From contig NZ_CABPSH010000004.1 of the NCBI RefSeq assembly GCF_902459725.1, positions 62,001-126,000 on the forward strand: 64,000 bases of DNA. The letters run 5' to 3'. The translations under genes and the position numbers were made by a program. Shown here one piece after another: positions 18,951 through 26,848 of this stretch (the first letter of the stretch is position 1; each line of letters begins with the position of its first letter). Under the pieces are notes generated by a model. It made no database searches. It saw nothing but the letters and a program-made list of their open reading frames with translations, and was not told the origin of the DNA. The DNA comes from Pandoraea eparura (GTDB lineage: Bacteria; Pseudomonadota; Gammaproteobacteria; Burkholderiales; Burkholderiaceae).

Positions 18951-19013
18951 TTCAAACCCGGCTGGGGGCGTCAGCCGCTCCCAGGTCGGTTCGACTCCGG
19001 CTGCTTTCCGCCA
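18951..19013 (+). repeat. Right attachment repeat (attR), displaced 3' half of a tRNA-Sec gene
   Basis: 63 bp matching 15167-15229 at 59 positions. The differences lie at the base of the anticodon stem, in the T-stem (A to C with T to G, which keeps a base pair) and in the acceptor strand (C to T, giving a G-U pair). No tRNA 5' half lies before it, so it is not a gene. It marks the right end of the island. Confidence 0.8.
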
Positions 19014-19024
19014 CTACGCCGCCA

Positions 19025-19756
19025 CTACGCCGCTGGCGCGACGCTGACCCCTGTCACACTATGTCGTTGCATGGCGTCGGCTACGAAACCCTCGCGTTTC
19101 ATGTCTTCCACGAATGTCTTCAGATATGCCGCAGCCGCCTCGCCGCGCGTGATCGGCACGCCCATCGCTTGCCGAATGACCATGAAGCGCTCGTCGAGCA
19201 ACCGGTAGCCGGTCAGTGCCGCCACGTCGTGTTCGAGCTGCTGCTTCACGCCGGCGGCTACCTCGCAGCCCGTGTCGATGAACGTCTTGACCACCGTCGG
19301 CGACGTGGGCGCGCGCACGATTTCCGCGTGCTTGAGTTCGCGCGTCAGGAACAGGTCATACGCGCTGCCTTTGCCGACGACAACGCGCGTGCCCGCCTGA
19401 TCGACCTCGGCGTTGGTCGTCACCGGCGACGCGTCGCGCACCAGGTAATAGCCTTCGATGAGCAAGTACGGCACCGTGAAACCAATCGTCGCCGCGCGGC
19501 GCGGATCGATGGCGAAAAAGCCCACGTCGGCCTGCTCGTTCGTTACCGTCTCCACCGATTTGCCGGCGGCATCGACCACGACAAGCGAAAGTTCAACGCC
19601 CAACCGCTTCGCCAAGGCACCCGCCAGATCGACCGAAATGCCGACCGGCTTGGACTGGGCATCAAGCCCCGCCAGAATCGGATTGCCAAGGTTGATGCAG
19701 GCGCGCAGCACGCCAGTCGGCGCAAGCGCGGCAAGGAGGGTCGAATCAAGCGTCAT
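19025..19756 (-). CDS. Family 3 extracellular solute-binding-like protein without signal peptide
   Basis: 243 aa from MTLDSTLLAALAPTGVL. The body matches amino-acid-type binding proteins (SBP_bac_3): GISVDLAGALAKRLGVE, VGFFAIDPRRAATIGFT and YYLVRDASPV. No signal peptide or lipobox precedes the domain, and the upstream in-frame residues are not signal-like, so it may be cytoplasmic or mis-exported. No permease or ATPase gene is adjacent. Its stop codon lies 11 bp to the right of the island boundary, inside an 11-bp tandem duplication, so the original 3' end could have been altered by the insertion. It lies downstream of the GntR gene on the same strand. Confidence 0.8.
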   Translation of the reverse strand: MTLDSTLLAALAPTGVLRACINLGNPILAGLDAQSKPVGISVDLAGALAKRLGVELSLVVVDAAGKSVETVTNEQADVGFFAIDPRRAATIGFTVPYLLIEGYYLVRDASPVTTNAEVDQAGTRVVVGKGSAYDLFLTRELKHAEIVRAPTSPTVVKTFIDTGCEVAAGVKQQLEHDVAALTGYRLLDERFMVIRQAMGVPITRGEAAAAYLKTFVEDMKREGFVADAMQRHSVTGVSVAPAA

Positions 19757-19942
19757 GGCGAGGATCGGGAAGTTTAGGGTTCGAGAATACCGGCAATCTT
19801 GCCGATGGCGTCGATGGTGTGGCGCAGGTGGGCGTTCGGCTAAATGGTACTGGCCGTAAGATTGGCTCGCGCCAACGCTCAGGCCATCCCGACGCGCCTT
19901 CTCACCAGTGTCACGCGCGGCTGGAGCAAGTGGCACGAGGTA

Positions 19943-20692
19943 TCAGCTTGCCCCGATCTCGTGCCCGCGACGGTGGGGCTCGCCGAGGCGAATGGCCTCG
20001 GCGACGACGCTCAGCACTTCGGTCCCCGTGTTCTCGGAGTGCGCCTTGAGCACCTCGCCCAATTGCGGCCGTCCGGGTTCGCGAAGGGCCGCCATGATCC
20101 GGTCGTGCTCTTCGTGCGATTCCTGCCAACGGGAAAGATCCGCGTTCGCAGCACCGCGCGCGCGGTGCACCTTGCTCATCAACGTCGCATAGAGCGAGGA
20201 GAGCACCGGGTTGCCCGCGCCGTCCACAATCATCTGGTGGATCTGCTGGTTGATCCGGAAGTACTCCGTTCGAAGCCCCTTGCCGTGCGCATCGAGCATC
20301 TGCTCGTGCTTCTTCTCGATCGCGGCCAGCGCGCTGTCGGTCAATCGCTGTGATGCCAACTCGCCCGCCATGCGTTCCAGGCCGTGGAGGATTTCGAACG
20401 TGGCGCGAAGCTCGTCGAGATCGAGCGGCGCGACCCGGTAGCCGATGTATTGCCGGTGCAGCACCAGGCCCTCGGACACCAGCGTTTTGAGCGCTTCGCG
20501 CAGCGGCGTCTTCGAGACGTCGAACATTTCGCAAAGCGCCTTCTCGTCGATACGCTCGCCCGGCGGCAGTTCGCCTTCTTCGATCATGACGCGCAAACGC
20601 GTCGTAATCTCGGCCGCCATACCTAACGTGCGGAGCTTGAGGGACTTCTGGAGGGGGAGGGTCACAGTCGCAGGCGTGTTTATCAGGGTCAT
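19943..20692 (-). CDS. GntR-family transcriptional regulator (FCD/FadR type)
   Basis: 249 aa from ATG at 20692; an upstream in-frame start at 20743 is less likely because it would run into the promoter region. The N-terminal winged helix is recognisable (PGERIDEKALCEMFDVSKTP, then REALKTLVSEGLVLHRQYIG). The C-terminal FCD ligand domain has the usual metal/acid positions (ERMAGELASQRL, NQQIHQMIVDGAGNP and EEHDRIMAALRE). It is divergent from the hydantoinase operon over a 146-bp region full of inverted repeats, so it is most likely its repressor. The binding protein downstream may be cotranscribed. Confidence 0.88.
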   Translation of the reverse strand: MTLINTPATVTLPLQKSLKLRTLGMAAEITTRLRVMIEEGELPPGERIDEKALCEMFDVSKTPLREALKTLVSEGLVLHRQYIGYRVAPLDLDELRATFEILHGLERMAGELASQRLTDSALAAIEKKHEQMLDAHGKGLRTEYFRINQQIHQMIVDGAGNPVLSSLYATLMSKVHRARGAANADLSRWQESHEEHDRIMAALREPGRPQLGEVLKAHSENTGTEVLSVVAEAIRLGEPHRRGHEIGAS

Positions 20693-20707
20693 AAATATCC
20701 TACCACG

Positions 20708-20777
20708 TAGGGAAATCCCTAGAAGTGATTTCAATAAAATCAATTATTTACAGATATTGTAATTACAGATTACAGAT
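20708..20777. promoter_or_regulatory. Cluster of candidate operators between gntR and the hydantoinase operon
   Basis: Four kinds of repeat lie within 70 bp: TAGGGA-AA-TCCCTA (20708-20721), TGATTT-CAATA-AAATCA (20726-20742), the palindrome TGTAATTACA (20758-20767), and three copies of TTACAGAT (20748-20755, 20763-20770, 20770-20777). FCD-type GntR proteins typically bind short palindromes of this size. Which repeat is the true operator cannot be decided by eye. Confidence 0.5.
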
Positions 20778-20838
20778 TCTATACTCGCTCTCAAGTCGCG
20801 ACGAAAGGTATGTAAGTCATCTACTCTGGAGATTCACC

Positions 20839-22137
20839 ATGCAGTCGACAGGCAGGGTTGCCGCTATGGCGGGCACGAAGAGCGCTGTGCGCTGGAAGAT
20901 ATTTTTCTTGATGCTGTGTCTGATCTCGATCAACTACATCGATCGGGCGTCGTTGTCGGTGGCCATGCCGCTGATTTCGAAGGAGTTCGATCTCACGCCC
21001 ACGATGGAAGGGTTGATCCTGAGCGGCTTCTTCTGGACGTATGCCGTCATGCAGATTCCGGGCGGCATGCTGGCCGACAAATACAAGCCGCGCATCGTGA
21101 TCGCGCTGGCCACGGTCTTCTGGGGCATCTTCCAGGCGGCCGCCGCCGTGTGCACGAATGCCACGTCCCTGCTGTTCACGCGCTTCGGGCTGGGCGCGGC
21201 TGAAGCGCCGATCTATCCGGCGGGCGGCAAACTCAACGCCATCTGGATGACGCAGTACGAACGCGGCCGTGGCGCCACGCTGCTCGACGGTGGCGCCCCG
21301 CTAGGGGCCGCCCTCGGCGCCATCATCATCACGTGGCTCATCACGATGCTTGGCTCGTGGCGCCTCGCATTCGTGGTCGCGGGCGTTGGCACGGTGCTGG
21401 CCGGCTACGTCGCCTGGCGCTACATCCGCAACACCCCGCGTGAACACCCGGCCGTCAACGACGAAGAGGCAACCTACATCGAGCAAGCGCAGGCGAACGA
21501 ACACCGCACCGAACCGGCCAACCTCTCCGGACGCTCGCTGGACTTCTTCAAATACCGCTCGGTATGGTGCATGGCGCTGGGCTGGATGTGCTTCAACACG
21601 GTCTTCTACGGGCTGCTGACCTGGATGCCGAACTACCTGCACAAGGTGCACGGGTTCGACATCAAGCAGATGGGCGGCGCCAGCTTCATCATTTTCTTCT
21701 GCGGCTTCGTCGGCGAGCTGTTCGGCGGCTGGGTTGGCGACAAATGGAAGGCCGCGGGCGGCTCCCCGAACAAGGTCATGCGCACGCTCTTCGGCATCGC
21801 CGCCGTGATCGCGACCGCGTCGATCTTCTCCGTGGCTTACGTGAAGAGCGATGTCGTCACCGTGGTGCTGCTGTCCTCGACGCTGTTCTTCCTTCGCTGG
21901 TGCGGCCTGTACTGGTGCATTCCGTCCATTCTCGGCACACGCAACAAGGTCGGGTTCCTCGGCGGGGTGATGAATCTCGGCGGCAACATCGGGGGCATCA
22001 GTGTCCCGCTGATTGTCGGCGTGATCGTGCAGACCACCGGGTCGTATTTCCTCGCTCTGATGTTCTTCGCGGCCGCCGGTGTCGGGTTGTTCATCTGCTC
22101 GACGCTGATCGACTACGAACGCAAGCTCCCGGTCTGA
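20839..22137 (+). CDS. MFS transporter, anion:cation symporter type
   Basis: 432 aa, 12 predicted membrane helices. The start KIFFLMLCLISINYIDRASL and the later RFGLGAAEAPIYPAGGKLNA with MLADKYKPR are typical of the ACS family (glucarate, phthalate and tartrate transporters). The ATG at 20839 has CTGGAGA 8 nt upstream. It is the first gene of the hydantoinase operon, so it probably imports the ring compound or an acidic intermediate. An intercistronic hairpin follows it (22177-22204). Confidence 0.88.
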   Translation: MQSTGRVAAMAGTKSAVRWKIFFLMLCLISINYIDRASLSVAMPLISKEFDLTPTMEGLILSGFFWTYAVMQIPGGMLADKYKPRIVIALATVFWGIFQAAAAVCTNATSLLFTRFGLGAAEAPIYPAGGKLNAIWMTQYERGRGATLLDGGAPLGAALGAIIITWLITMLGSWRLAFVVAGVGTVLAGYVAWRYIRNTPREHPAVNDEEATYIEQAQANEHRTEPANLSGRSLDFFKYRSVWCMALGWMCFNTVFYGLLTWMPNYLHKVHGFDIKQMGGASFIIFFCGFVGELFGGWVGDKWKAAGGSPNKVMRTLFGIAAVIATASIFSVAYVKSDVVTVVLLSSTLFFLRWCGLYWCIPSILGTRNKVGFLGGVMNLGGNIGGISVPLIVGVIVQTTGSYFLALMFFAAAGVGLFICSTLIDYERKLPV

Positions 22138-22176
22138 TTTTCTGATTCTCTGATTGGCAGACCCACGTTTTCCCCC

Positions 22177-22204
22177 GATCGGCCCGCCGCCCAGGCGGCC
22201 GATC
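22177..22204 (+). other. Intercistronic stem-loop after the MFS gene
   Basis: GATCGGCC (22177-22184) pairs with GGCCGATC (22197-22204) around a 12-nt loop. No T-run follows. It could lower expression of downstream enzymes relative to the transporter or protect the upstream message. Confidence 0.45.
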
Positions 22205-22224
22205 ACCGCATTATCGGTAAGACC

Positions 22225-22959
22225 ATGACGACTAAAAAACGCAAACTGCTTGGCATGCTCACGCCGTCTTCCAACACCGCGCTGGAACCGATTACCAGCG
22301 CGATGGTGGCGAGCCTCGAGCACGTCTCTGTCCATTTCTCCCGCTTTCGCGTCACGCAGATTTCCCTCGGCGAGAACGCCCTCGGCCAATTCGACCTGCA
22401 AAAGATTCTCGACGCGGCGCAGCTCCTCGCCGACGCCGAGGTCGATGTCATTGCGTGGAACGGCACGTCCGCCGGGTGGCTCGGCTTCGAGACCGACGAA
22501 GCGCTGTGTCGGCAGATCACCGAGACGACCGGCATTCCCGCCACGACGTCCGTGCTGGCACTCAACGAAATCCTGGCACGCACCGGTGTGACCGAACTCG
22601 GTCTCGTGACGCCGTATCTGGAAGACGTGCAACAACGCATCGTCGCGAACTATGCGCGGCAGGGCATTCGCTGCACGGCCGAGCGTCACCTGGGGCTCAG
22701 CAAGAACTTCGAATTTTCGGAGGTCAGCGCGCAGACGCTGGAGGGCCTCGTCAACGAGGTGGCGCAAGCGCGCCCGCAAGCCATCACCACGTTCTGCACC
22801 AACCTGCATGCCGCGCCGCTCGCCCGCGCGCTGGAAGTCAAGACCGGCATTCCCGTGTACGACACCATCTCGACGGTGCTCTGGAAGTCGCTGCGGCTCG
22901 CCGGCGTCGACACGCGCGCACTGAGCGACTGGGGCCAACTGTTCCAGCAAGGAGAGTAA
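22225..22959 (+). CDS. Asp/Glu racemase superfamily protein, arylmalonate-decarboxylase/maleate-isomerase-like
   Basis: 244 aa. The start LLGMLTPSSNTALEP is the signature of the maleate isomerase/AMDase/EutA branch of the Asp/Glu racemase fold. At the first catalytic position the sequence reads WNGTSAG (G80-T81-S82), where two-cysteine racemases have CTS. At the second it reads FCTNLHA with Cys191. A single cysteine with GTS opposite is the arrangement of arylmalonate decarboxylase as I recall it. It might therefore be a decarboxylase or isomerase acting on a product of the hydantoinase. It starts 87 nt after the MFS gene and ends 4 nt before the hydantoinase gene. Substrate unknown. Confidence 0.82.
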   Translation: MTTKKRKLLGMLTPSSNTALEPITSAMVASLEHVSVHFSRFRVTQISLGENALGQFDLQKILDAAQLLADAEVDVIAWNGTSAGWLGFETDEALCRQITETTGIPATTSVLALNEILARTGVTELGLVTPYLEDVQQRIVANYARQGIRCTAERHLGLSKNFEFSEVSAQTLEGLVNEVAQARPQAITTFCTNLHAAPLARALEVKTGIPVYDTISTVLWKSLRLAGVDTRALSDWGQLFQQGE

Positions 22960-22963
22960 GACG

Positions 22964-24379
22964 ATGAGCGACACCTTCGACCTGGTCATTCGGCATGCCG
23001 ACGTGGTCACGGCGGCCGACCGTTTCACGTGCGACATCGGCGTGCGCGACGGTGTAATCGCGGCGCTCGGCCGGAATCTGGCCCGTGGGACGCGCGAGGT
23101 CGATGCCTCGGGCTTGCTTGTGCTGCCCGGTGGCGTGGACGGCCACTGCCACCTCGACCAGCCCATGCCGGACGGCCTGCGCATGGCCGATGACTTCTTC
23201 ACAGGTACGCGCGCCGCCGTGTGCGGCGGCACGACGACGGTGATTCCGTTTGCCGCGCAGGAGAAGGGCGGTTCGTTGCGCGCGGCCGTCGACGACTATC
23301 ACCGCCGCGCCGAAGGGCGCGCGGTGGTGGACTACGGGTTCCATCTGATCGTTGCGGATCCGACGGAGAAGGTGCTCTGTGAAGAGCTGCCGCAATTGAT
23401 TCGCGAAGGGTACACGTCGTTCAAGATCTACATGACGTACGACGATCTGAAGCTCTCGGATCGCGAGATTCTGGAGGTGCTGTCGGTGGCCCGCGAACAC
23501 GGCGCGCTGGTGATGGTGCATGCGGAGAATTCGGATTGCATCGCATGGCTGACGGACAAGCTCGTCGGGCAGGGTCGCATTGCGCCGAAGTTCCATGGTC
23601 TCGCGCGACCGGCGGCCGTCGAGCGCGAAGCGACGCACCGCGCGATCACCTTCGCCGAACTGGTCGACGTGCCGATCCTCATCGTTCATGTGTCGGGCAA
23701 GGACGCCATTGGACAAATTCGCTGGGCACAGGGCCGCGGCATGCAGATTCTGGCCGAGACGTGTCCGCAGTATTTGTATCTGAGCGCCGAGGACATGAAT
23801 CATCCGGGCGACGACGGCTACGCCGGGGCCAAATGCGTCTGCAGCCCGCCGCCGCGCGATGCCGACAACCAGGAGGCCGTGTGGAAGGCGTTGAAGCAAG
23901 GCGTGTTCTCGGTGTTCTCGTCCGATCACGCGCCGTTCAACTACGAAGATCCGCAAGGCAAGAAGCCGGGCGGCAAGCCACAGTCGTTCGAGCATATCCC
24001 CAACGGCATTCCCGGCATCGAGACGCGCCTGCCGTTGCTGTTTGACGGCGTGCGTCGCGGACGCCTGTCGATTCATCAGTTCGTGGAACTGACGTCGTAC
24101 CGTCCGGCGCGGCTCTACGGCCTGTATCCGCGCAAGGGCACCATCGCCGTGGGCGCGGATGCTGACATCGTGCTGTGGGACCCCGAGTTGCGAACGACGA
24201 TTCGCAACGCCGAACTCCATCATGCCGTCGACTACACGCCGTATGAGGGGCGCGAGGTCATCGGTTGGCCGGTGCACTGCTTCTCACGCGGCGAGCAACT
24301 CGTGGCCAGTGGGCAATATCTGGCGCCGGCCGCCGGGCGAGGGCGCTTTCTTCCCGCAGACGCGCCGTCCCTGGTGTGA
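22964..24379 (+). CDS. Dihydropyrimidinase/hydantoinase (cyclic amidohydrolase)
   Basis: 471 aa. Binuclear-metal amidohydrolase motifs are present: GGVDGHCHLDQP (first His pair), YTSFKIYMTYDD (carboxylated Lys), VMVHAENSDCI (His), ILIVHVSGKDA (His) and FSSDHAPFNYED (Asp). The length and the C-terminal segment (YPRKGTIAVGADADIVLWDP) match D-hydantoinases and dihydropyrimidinases. It opens cyclic amides to N-carbamoyl acids in the cytoplasm. It lies between two Asp/Glu-racemase-like genes, and no N-carbamoyl amino acid amidohydrolase is found in the operon. The true substrate (hydantoin, dihydropyrimidine, or another cyclic ureide or imide) is open. Confidence 0.93.
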   Translation: MSDTFDLVIRHADVVTAADRFTCDIGVRDGVIAALGRNLARGTREVDASGLLVLPGGVDGHCHLDQPMPDGLRMADDFFTGTRAAVCGGTTTVIPFAAQEKGGSLRAAVDDYHRRAEGRAVVDYGFHLIVADPTEKVLCEELPQLIREGYTSFKIYMTYDDLKLSDREILEVLSVAREHGALVMVHAENSDCIAWLTDKLVGQGRIAPKFHGLARPAAVEREATHRAITFAELVDVPILIVHVSGKDAIGQIRWAQGRGMQILAETCPQYLYLSAEDMNHPGDDGYAGAKCVCSPPPRDADNQEAVWKALKQGVFSVFSSDHAPFNYEDPQGKKPGGKPQSFEHIPNGIPGIETRLPLLFDGVRRGRLSIHQFVELTSYRPARLYGLYPRKGTIAVGADADIVLWDPELRTTIRNAELHHAVDYTPYEGREVIGWPVHCFSRGEQLVASGQYLAPAAGRGRFLPADAPSLV

Positions 24380-24409
24380 CGCAAGACAACGACAGTGGCA
24401 GGAGATTTC

Positions 24410-25168
24410 ATGCGCTTACTTGTAGTGAATCCCAATATCTCGACGAGCGTGACAGGGCTGATCGAAGCCGAAGCCCGTCGCGCCGCATCGCCGGAGACGA
24501 CGCTCGCTTTCGCGACGGCGTCGTTCGGCGTTGCCTACATCGAGACGCGTTTCGAAGCGCTCGTCGGCGGCTACGCCACGGCGTGTGCTGCGGCGGAACA
24601 GGCGGGCACGTTCGATGGCCTCGTGGTCGCCGCGTTTGGCGACCCGGGGTTGGGGGGGATCAAGGAGTTGTTCGACGTGCCGGTCGTGGGCATGACCGAA
24701 GCGGCGTTGGCGAGCGCGTGCCTGCTCGGCGCGCGCTTTTCGATCATCGCCATCTCGCACCGGATTCAGGCCTGGTATCGGGAGTGTGTGGAAGCGAACG
24801 GACTGACATCGCGACTGGCCAGCATTCGCAGCCTGACGTCGCCATTGCGCGATATTGCGACCGTGCAGGAGGACCACGCTGGGCGTCTCATCGAACTGAG
24901 TCGGCGCGCCGTGGAGGAAGACGGGGCCGACGTGATCATCGTGGCGGGCGCACCGCTGGCAGGACTGGCGCGGACGTTGCGCGATCGCATTCCGGTGCCA
25001 GTCGTCGACGGCGTTTCCAGCGCGGTTCGGCATTGTGAGTCGCTGGTAGCATTGCAGCCGGGCGTGGCTCGCCTGGGCAGCTTCCAGAGACCGCCGGTGA
25101 AGCCGCACGCGGGGCTGCCGCTCGCCGTGGGCCGGATGCTCGACGCGCCGGGGGTTTCGGACGGCTGA
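24410..25168 (+). CDS. Hydantoin-racemase-like protein lacking both catalytic cysteines
   Basis: 252 aa from ATG at 24410 (CAGGAGA 8 nt upstream). The start LLVVNPNISTSVT and the segment AAFGDPGLGGIKELFDVPVV match hydantoin racemases (HyuE type). In those enzymes the first catalytic cysteine lies in ACFGDPG and the second in GCAGM; here they read AAFGDPG (Ala75) and AGAPLAG (Ala181). A classic two-base cysteine racemisation is therefore not possible as drawn. This looks like a distinct subfamily rather than random decay, because the rest is well conserved. Last gene of the operon, convergent with lysE. Confidence 0.83.
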   Translation: MRLLVVNPNISTSVTGLIEAEARRAASPETTLAFATASFGVAYIETRFEALVGGYATACAAAEQAGTFDGLVVAAFGDPGLGGIKELFDVPVVGMTEAALASACLLGARFSIIAISHRIQAWYRECVEANGLTSRLASIRSLTSPLRDIATVQEDHAGRLIELSRRAVEEDGADVIIVAGAPLAGLARTLRDRIPVPVVDGVSSAVRHCESLVALQPGVARLGSFQRPPVKPHAGLPLAVGRMLDAPGVSDG

Positions 25169-25188
25169 CGCCGGGGTGTGCTTTCGGA

Positions 25189-25836
25189 TTACCCTTGGCG
25201 AATCGGCGGCGAGGACGTCGCCAGTGCGGCGACGCCGAGACTCATGTACAGCAAGCCGGTCACGTACTTCCCGATGCCCGGTCTTGCGCGCCGGCTGGCG
25301 AGCGCCTTGCCGATCGTGCCGGCCAGCGCCGCGTACGCGACGTCGCTCAATGCGCCGACGAACACCAGCAATACGCCGAGTGTCGCGATTTGCAACGGCA
25401 CATGGCTGGACGCTGGGTTCACGAACTGCGGCAGGAAGGCGGCGATGAACAGGCCCGTCTTCGGGTTGAGCAGATTGACGAGAAAGCCCTTCTTGATCGA
25501 GGCGCCCAGCGCGCGTGCGGGCGCCGGCGGCGCGGCGCCGACGTGAGCGGGCCGGCTGCGAATTGCCTTGATCCCCAGAAAGATCAGATAGGCCGCGCCG
25601 AGCGACTTGATCACGCCGAACAGCACCGGCGAGGCCAGCAACAGGGCCGTCAGTCCGGCGGCCGCCAGGGCAACGTGGACGAGCGTCGCCAGCATCACGC
25701 CGAAACACGACGCCAACCCGAAGCGAAATCCCTGGCTGGCGCTCGCCGTCGAGATGTAGATCGTGTTCGGTCCCGGAATCGCGACGAGTACGGCGACAGT
25801 GGCGAGAAAGTAGGGCAGTACGTTGATATCGATCAT
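25189..25836 (-). CDS. LysE/RhtB-family amino-acid exporter
   Basis: 215 aa, about six membrane helices. The N-terminal [20 protein letters not shown] carries the family PGPN motif, and [20 protein letters not shown] carries the NLLNPK motif. It exports amino acids or related metabolites from the cytoplasm. The start at 25836 ([10 protein letters not shown]) is preferred to the longer frame reaching 25932, because family members begin just before the first helix. Convergent with the hydantoinase operon; a functional link is possible but not shown. Confidence 0.9.
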   Translation of the reverse strand: MIDINVLPYFLATVAVLVAIPGPNTIYISTASASQGFRFGLASCFGVMLATLVHVALAAAGLTALLLASPVLFGVIKSLGAAYLIFLGIKAIRSRPAHVGAAPPAPARALGASIKKGFLVNLLNPKTGLFIAAFLPQFVNPASSHVPLQIATLGVLLVFVGALSDVAYAALAGTIGKALASRRARPGIGKYVTGLLYMSLGVAALATSSPPIRQG

Positions 25837-26200
25837 GGGGAATGTCGAGCGGCGCCATCGGTGGCGCGGCCGACGACGCAGAAACGTTAGCGGGTCTGTC
25901 TGGCATGACGATGCGCCACGGCATCGTAACATCGTGACGGCTGGCGGATGCCGTGCACACCGCGCTCCTTGGTGCTCTCGCCATGCCGACTCGGCGCGAC
26001 GTAGCCGCAGATCGCGCGGTGCACGGCGTATCGCAGCGCTTGCGACATTGGCCGGGCGTCATGCGACAGGCGGGCGGCGTGAAACAGTGTGTTGCATGCC
26101 GTTGCCGGCTGAAATTCGGAAATGGCGTTACACTTCTAGCGCACGCCCACGCCATCCGGTGGTGGGCGACTCCCCAATTTCGGCCTGTTTGAACGTCATC
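25837..26200. other. 364-bp region between lysE and ribA, no gene recognised
   Basis: It must contain two divergent promoters. I see no FMN (RFN) riboswitch upstream of ribA, no clear hairpin and no credible small gene. A more A/T-rich stretch near 26115-26150 (GAAATTCGGAAATGGCGTTA, then CACTTCTAGC) may hold the ribA promoter. Confidence 0.3.
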
Positions 26201-26848
26201 ATGAAGTCCCCTGGTACTGCCTCTGCCACGCCCGCGTGCGACGCTGGCGAATGCGTCGAGCTTGTCGCAACGGCCACCCTGCCGACGCGATACGGCACCT
26301 TCACCTCTCACGCGTTTCGCGTCAAGGACAGCGACAACGAGCACCTCGCGCTGGTCATGGGAGAGGTCAGTGGCGATGCGCCCACGCTCGTGCGTCTGCA
26401 CTCGGAATGCCTCACGGGGGATGTCTTCGGATCCTACCGCTGCGATTGCGGCGAACAACTCGACGCGGGCATGCGCAAGATCGCCGACGAAGGGCGCGGC
26501 GTGATGCTGTATTTGCGCGGTCACGAAGGGCGTGGGATTGGCCTGAGCAACAAGATTCGTGCATATCTGCTGCAGGAGCAGGGCCGCGATACCGTCGAGG
26601 CCAATCTGGATCTGGGCCTGCCCGACGACGCCCGCGAGTACGACTCGGCGGCTGCCATTCTGCGCATTCTCGGCGTGCGTTCGGTGCGCCTTATGAGCAA
26701 CAATCCGAAGAAGTTCGACACGCTCGCGAAACACGGTATCCCGGTGTGCGAGCGCGTGGCGCTCGACATCCCGATGCGCGAAGAGAACGAACGCTACATC
26801 CGCACCAAGCAGGTCAAGTTCGGACATTACTTCGAAGAGAACGAGTAG
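26201..26848 (+). CDS. ribA: GTP cyclohydrolase II
   Basis: 215 aa, stand-alone RibA (not fused to RibB). First step of riboflavin synthesis: GTP to 2,5-diamino-6-ribosylamino-pyrimidinone 5'-phosphate. Zinc ligands lie in [16 protein letters not shown]. The GTP-binding and catalytic segment is [20 protein letters not shown], followed by [13 protein letters not shown]. The start at 26201 (MKSPGTAS) gives a short 20-residue lead before the domain. Housekeeping gene, transcribed alone. Confidence 0.95.
   Translation: MKSPGTASATPACDAGECVELVATATLPTRYGTFTSHAFRVKDSDNEHLALVMGEVSGDAPTLVRLHSECLTGDVFGSYRCDCGEQLDAGMRKIADEGRGVMLYLRGHEGRGIGLSNKIRAYLLQEQGRDTVEANLDLGLPDDAREYDSAAAILRILGVRSVRLMSNNPKKFDTLAKHGIPVCERVALDIPMREENERYIRTKQVKFGHYFEENE

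Larger units (their letters stand above)
15167..19013. mobile_element. Degenerate genomic island integrated into the 3' half of selC
   Basis: A 3.85-kb segment bounded by 63-bp direct repeats of the tRNA-Sec 3' half, with a tyrosine integrase next to selC reading toward it. This is the standard layout of tRNA-targeting islands. Its contents are unlike the flanks: short unknown genes, more A/T-rich intergenic stretches, an IS3-type fragment and a cold-shock gene. The integrase is broken, so the element should be immobile on its own. No conjugation, phage structural or restriction genes remain. The boundaries are seen directly; the history is inferred. Confidence 0.8.

Noticed and set aside
18951-19013. 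Second tRNA-Sec gene
   Set aside because: Only the 3' half is present; no D-arm or 5' acceptor strand lies upstream. It is the att repeat of the island.
20748-20777. The triple TTACAGAT as a small CRISPR-like array
   Set aside because: Units are 8 bp, without spacers of uniform length and without cas genes; best read as regulatory repeats.
21301-23232. 643-codon open frame on the minus strand
   Set aside because: Antisense to the MFS, AMDase-like and hydantoinase genes, which are supported by family motifs and ribosome sites.
24416-26827. 803-codon open frame on the minus strand
   Set aside because: It spans parts of the racemase-like gene, lysE and ribA in a non-coding register and has no coherent domain.
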